Notes under the pieces: model-generated
Seen by the model: only the letters and a program-made list of their open reading frames with translations
Databases searched by the model: none
Told to the model about the DNA's origin: nothing
Part shown: positions 42,876-44,226 of the stretch, piece by piece
Position numbering within the stretch: position 1 is the stretch's first letter
Layout: the number at the start of each line of letters is the position of its first letter
Program-made: the position numbers and the translations under genes
Source: Alphaproteobacteria bacterium
Lineage (GTDB): Bacteria > Pseudomonadota > Alphaproteobacteria > Rickettsiales > UBA1997
Direction of reading: 5' to 3'
Length of the DNA stretch: 44,226 nucleotides
Assembly: GCA_030835905.1 (NCBI GenBank)
Contig: JAURQX010000001.1
Coordinates: forward strand, 1-44,226

Positions 42876-43793
42876 ATGTTAGATTTTTTTTCCAAAACCA
42901 AAAAACCCGTTACCAGTAACAATGTTAGCAAAATTTCATCTAATCTTAAAGAAATTTTTACTCATAAAGAGCTTGATCAAGATATGATTGAAGAACTTGA
43001 AGAGCAGTTAATAATCTCTGATATGGGAGTAAAAGTTGCTCAAGAAATTTCTTCAAAATTAACTAAGCAAAAATTTGTTAAAAATATTACTTTTGAACAA
43101 GTTAAATCTTTTTTATCTGAGGAAATATTTCAGATATTAAAGCCATTTCAAAAAACATTAGCCATCGATAATACCATAAAGCCAAAGATTATTGTTTTTA
43201 ATGGTGTAAACGGTTCTGGCAAAACCACTACCATTGGCAAAATAGCCGCCAATTTATCAAAGCAAAATTGTAAAGTTTTGATTGCTGCCTGCGACAGCTT
43301 TAGAGCTGCAGCTTCTGAACAATTAGAAGTTTGGGCTAAGAGGGCAAATTGTGAAATAATTCTACCGCAAAAAGAAAATGAAGATCCGGCAGCCATTGCC
43401 TATCGCGCCGTTGAGCATGCTAAACATAATAATTTTGATATTTTATTGATCGACACCGCTGGTAGGTTGCAAAATAAACAAAATTTAATGGATGAGCTTA
43501 AAAAAATTGGCAATGTTATTAAAAAAGTCGAGCCAAGCGCACCACATGAAAATATCTTGGTAGTTGATTCGACAACTGGTCAAAATTCCTACAACCAGCT
43601 TGAAATTTTTGATAAAACTATTGGCGTTACTGGCCTAATTGTTACCAAACTCGATGGTAGTGCTAAGGGCGGCATGGTGATATCTTTGGTTCAAAAGTTC
43701 CAAAAACCAATTTATGCTATTGGTATTGGCGAAAAAATTGAAGATCTACAAGAATTTGAGGCGCAAAATTTTGCCAAGGGTTTATTAGATTAG
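42876..43793 (+). CDS. ftsY: signal recognition particle receptor FtsY
   Basis: The GTPase that receives SRP-ribosome complexes at the membrane. The 305-residue form lacks the long acidic A domain of enterobacterial FtsY, as is usual in Alphaproteobacteria. The N-domain helices (about 20-95) are followed by the G domain, with the P-loop GVNGSGKTTT (about 108-117), ACDSFRAAASEQLEVWAKR, DTAGRLQNKQNLMDEL and TKLDGSAKGG, and the closing GIGEKIEDLQEF. All GTPase motifs are intact. The TAG stop codon uses the TA target site and the first G of a family A element. Without the insertion the stop would have been TAA. Confidence 0.97.
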   Translation: MLDFFSKTKKPVTSNNVSKISSNLKEIFTHKELDQDMIEELEEQLIISDMGVKVAQEISSKLTKQKFVKNITFEQVKSFLSEEIFQILKPFQKTLAIDNTIKPKIIVFNGVNGSGKTTTIGKIAANLSKQNCKVLIAACDSFRAAASEQLEVWAKRANCEIILPQKENEDPAAIAYRAVEHAKHNNFDILLIDTAGRLQNKQNLMDELKKIGNVIKKVEPSAPHENILVVDSTTGQNSYNQLEIFDKTIGVTGLIVTKLDGSAKGGMVISLVQKFQKPIYAIGIGEKIEDLQEFEAQNFAKGLLD

Positions 43794-43866
43794 GCACTGT
43801 TAACAAAGGTTTTTATAGTTTAAATTTAGTTAAATTTTAGCATAAATAACCTTTGTTAACAGTGCC
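43793..43866. repeat. MITE-like family A element, short 74-bp form
   Basis: A 74-bp near-perfect palindrome with 19-base terminal inverted repeats GGCACTGTTAACAAAGGTT (43793-43811 and inverted 43848-43866), flanked by TA on both sides. The first base is the G of the ftsY TAG stop codon. As RNA it would form one long hairpin directly after ftsY. No strict U-run follows. Its two halves match the outer parts of the 149-bp element at 12010-12158. Confidence 0.9.
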
Positions 43867-44023
43867 TAAATTATTGACAGATTTTTTACCCATAAACAGC
43901 AGAATTTCTTGCGCCTATCTAATACCAATTATCACAATTAACTACACATTTATGCTTTATCTTTTTGGTATAGTGCTATTTCCATTAATTCAAATTGAAT
44001 AAAGCAAGAAAAATAATAATCTG

Positions 44024-44052
44024 TTGATCATTTCTTATTTTTATGTTACAAT
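44024..44052 (+). promoter_or_regulatory. possible sigma-70-type promoter
   Basis: TTGATC (44024-44029) and TACAAT (44047-44052) are separated by 17 bases and read rightward, out of the window. Both hexamers match the consensus in at least four of six positions. AT-rich sequence makes chance matches likely, and the downstream gene is not visible. Confidence 0.35.
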
Positions 44053-44087
44053 TTGTTGCAAAAATTTTAATCAAAAAATTTGTAATA

Positions 44088-44113
44088 AAGACCCCTGCAA
44101 ATCATCTAATTTT
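44088..44113. repeat. family B terminal end, diverged
   Basis: AAGACCCCTGCAAATCATCTAATTTT matches the family B end at 1652-1677 in 23 of 26 bases. A full 141-bp copy would reach about 44228, just past the window, and the bases that are visible do not match the family B interior closely. It is therefore an end only, or a different subfamily. Confidence 0.6.
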
Positions 44114-44226
44114 AATTGATTTTTTTATGAAATTTCTCTCTTTTTCCTTGTAAAAGATAAGTGCTAAACTAACATAAAGCCATTATTTATCTGGCATTAC
44201 GACCGTTTATTAACATTTATTTTTTA

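Larger units (their letters stand above)
43869..44226. other. intergenic region at the right window edge
   Basis: No open frame of useful size, tRNA or rRNA is visible. It holds a promoter-like pair at 44024-44052 and a diverged family B end at 44088-44113, and is otherwise AT-rich. Confidence 0.6.

Noticed and set aside
43793..43866. The 74-bp palindrome after ftsY as nothing more than a rho-independent terminator
   Set aside because: The same sequence with its inverted ends and TA borders recurs at 12010-12158, where it precedes two divergent genes, so it is a dispersed element even if it also stops transcription.
43874..43896. Perfect TTGACA (43874-43879) after ftsY as a promoter -35 box
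   Set aside because: No acceptable -10 hexamer lies 16-18 bases downstream; the only AT-rich hexamer, CATAAA, is at 11 bases.

Overview
The window is AT-rich, densely coding DNA from a Gram-negative bacterium. I see 31 protein-coding genes and no tRNA, rRNA, CRISPR array or intact insertion sequence. The gene set points to Alphaproteobacteria. It includes an FzlA-type GST-like division protein, a DNA polymerase I whose 3'-5' exonuclease residues appear lost, frataxin, GatA, and a very large signal-peptide-bearing VirB6/TrbL protein of the kind that is expanded in Rickettsiales. Unlike classical obligate intracellular Rickettsiales, it keeps leucine (leuB), isoleucine/valine (ilvC), histidine (hisG, hisB) and aromatic (aroC) biosynthesis, plus glutathione synthesis and a prepilin peptidase. 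A prototrophic, host- or surface-associated Rickettsiales relative (Deianiraea-like) would fit. That placement is inference, because no rRNA marker is present.

Layout. Positions 179-11903 are all on the minus strand, read right to left: hisG, the 1866-aa VirB6-like protein, an unrecognised 958-aa coiled-coil protein, pdxH, cyaY and leuB. Positions 12228-17613 (plus) hold a four-gene export module: an ABC exporter whose nucleotide-binding motifs are all degenerate, an HlyD adaptor, a TolC channel and a beta-barrel protein. ilvC follows with its own terminator. Positions 18777-22963 (minus) form a compact cluster: sodB, hisB, nagZ, aroC and an outer-membrane protein. Two glycosyltransferases (plus) run tail to tail into polA (minus). 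fzlA and an AmgK-like sugar kinase (plus) then meet a complete RND efflux operon (minus; adaptor, pump, outer-membrane channel, 29455-35104). Next come dsbD and gatA (minus), divergent from gshB and recO (plus). The window ends with a prepilin peptidase (minus), an NlpD-like lipoprotein with LysM and degenerate LytM domains, and ftsY (plus).

The striking non-coding feature is a set of miniature inverted-repeat (MITE-like) and palindromic elements in almost every larger intergenic gap. Family A (ends TAGRCACTGTTAAC) has four clear copies plus relics, and two of them form a 96% identical inverted pair 38.8 kb apart. Family B (ends AAGGCCCCTGCAAATCAAC) sits exactly at the pdxH stop codon with a 5-bp duplication. 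A family A copy likewise supplies the last base of the ftsY stop codon. A third, single 162-bp element lies in front of the RND operon. A 34-bp perfect palindrome and GC-rich REP-like repeats flank the gshB-recO pair.

The most unusual protein-level observations are the ABC exporter with no intact ATPase motif inside an otherwise normal tripartite secretion operon, a superoxide dismutase carrying both an export signal and a strong internal ribosome-binding site for the canonical cytosolic form, and the orphan VirB6-like gene that follows hisG in the same reading frame after a single stop codon.
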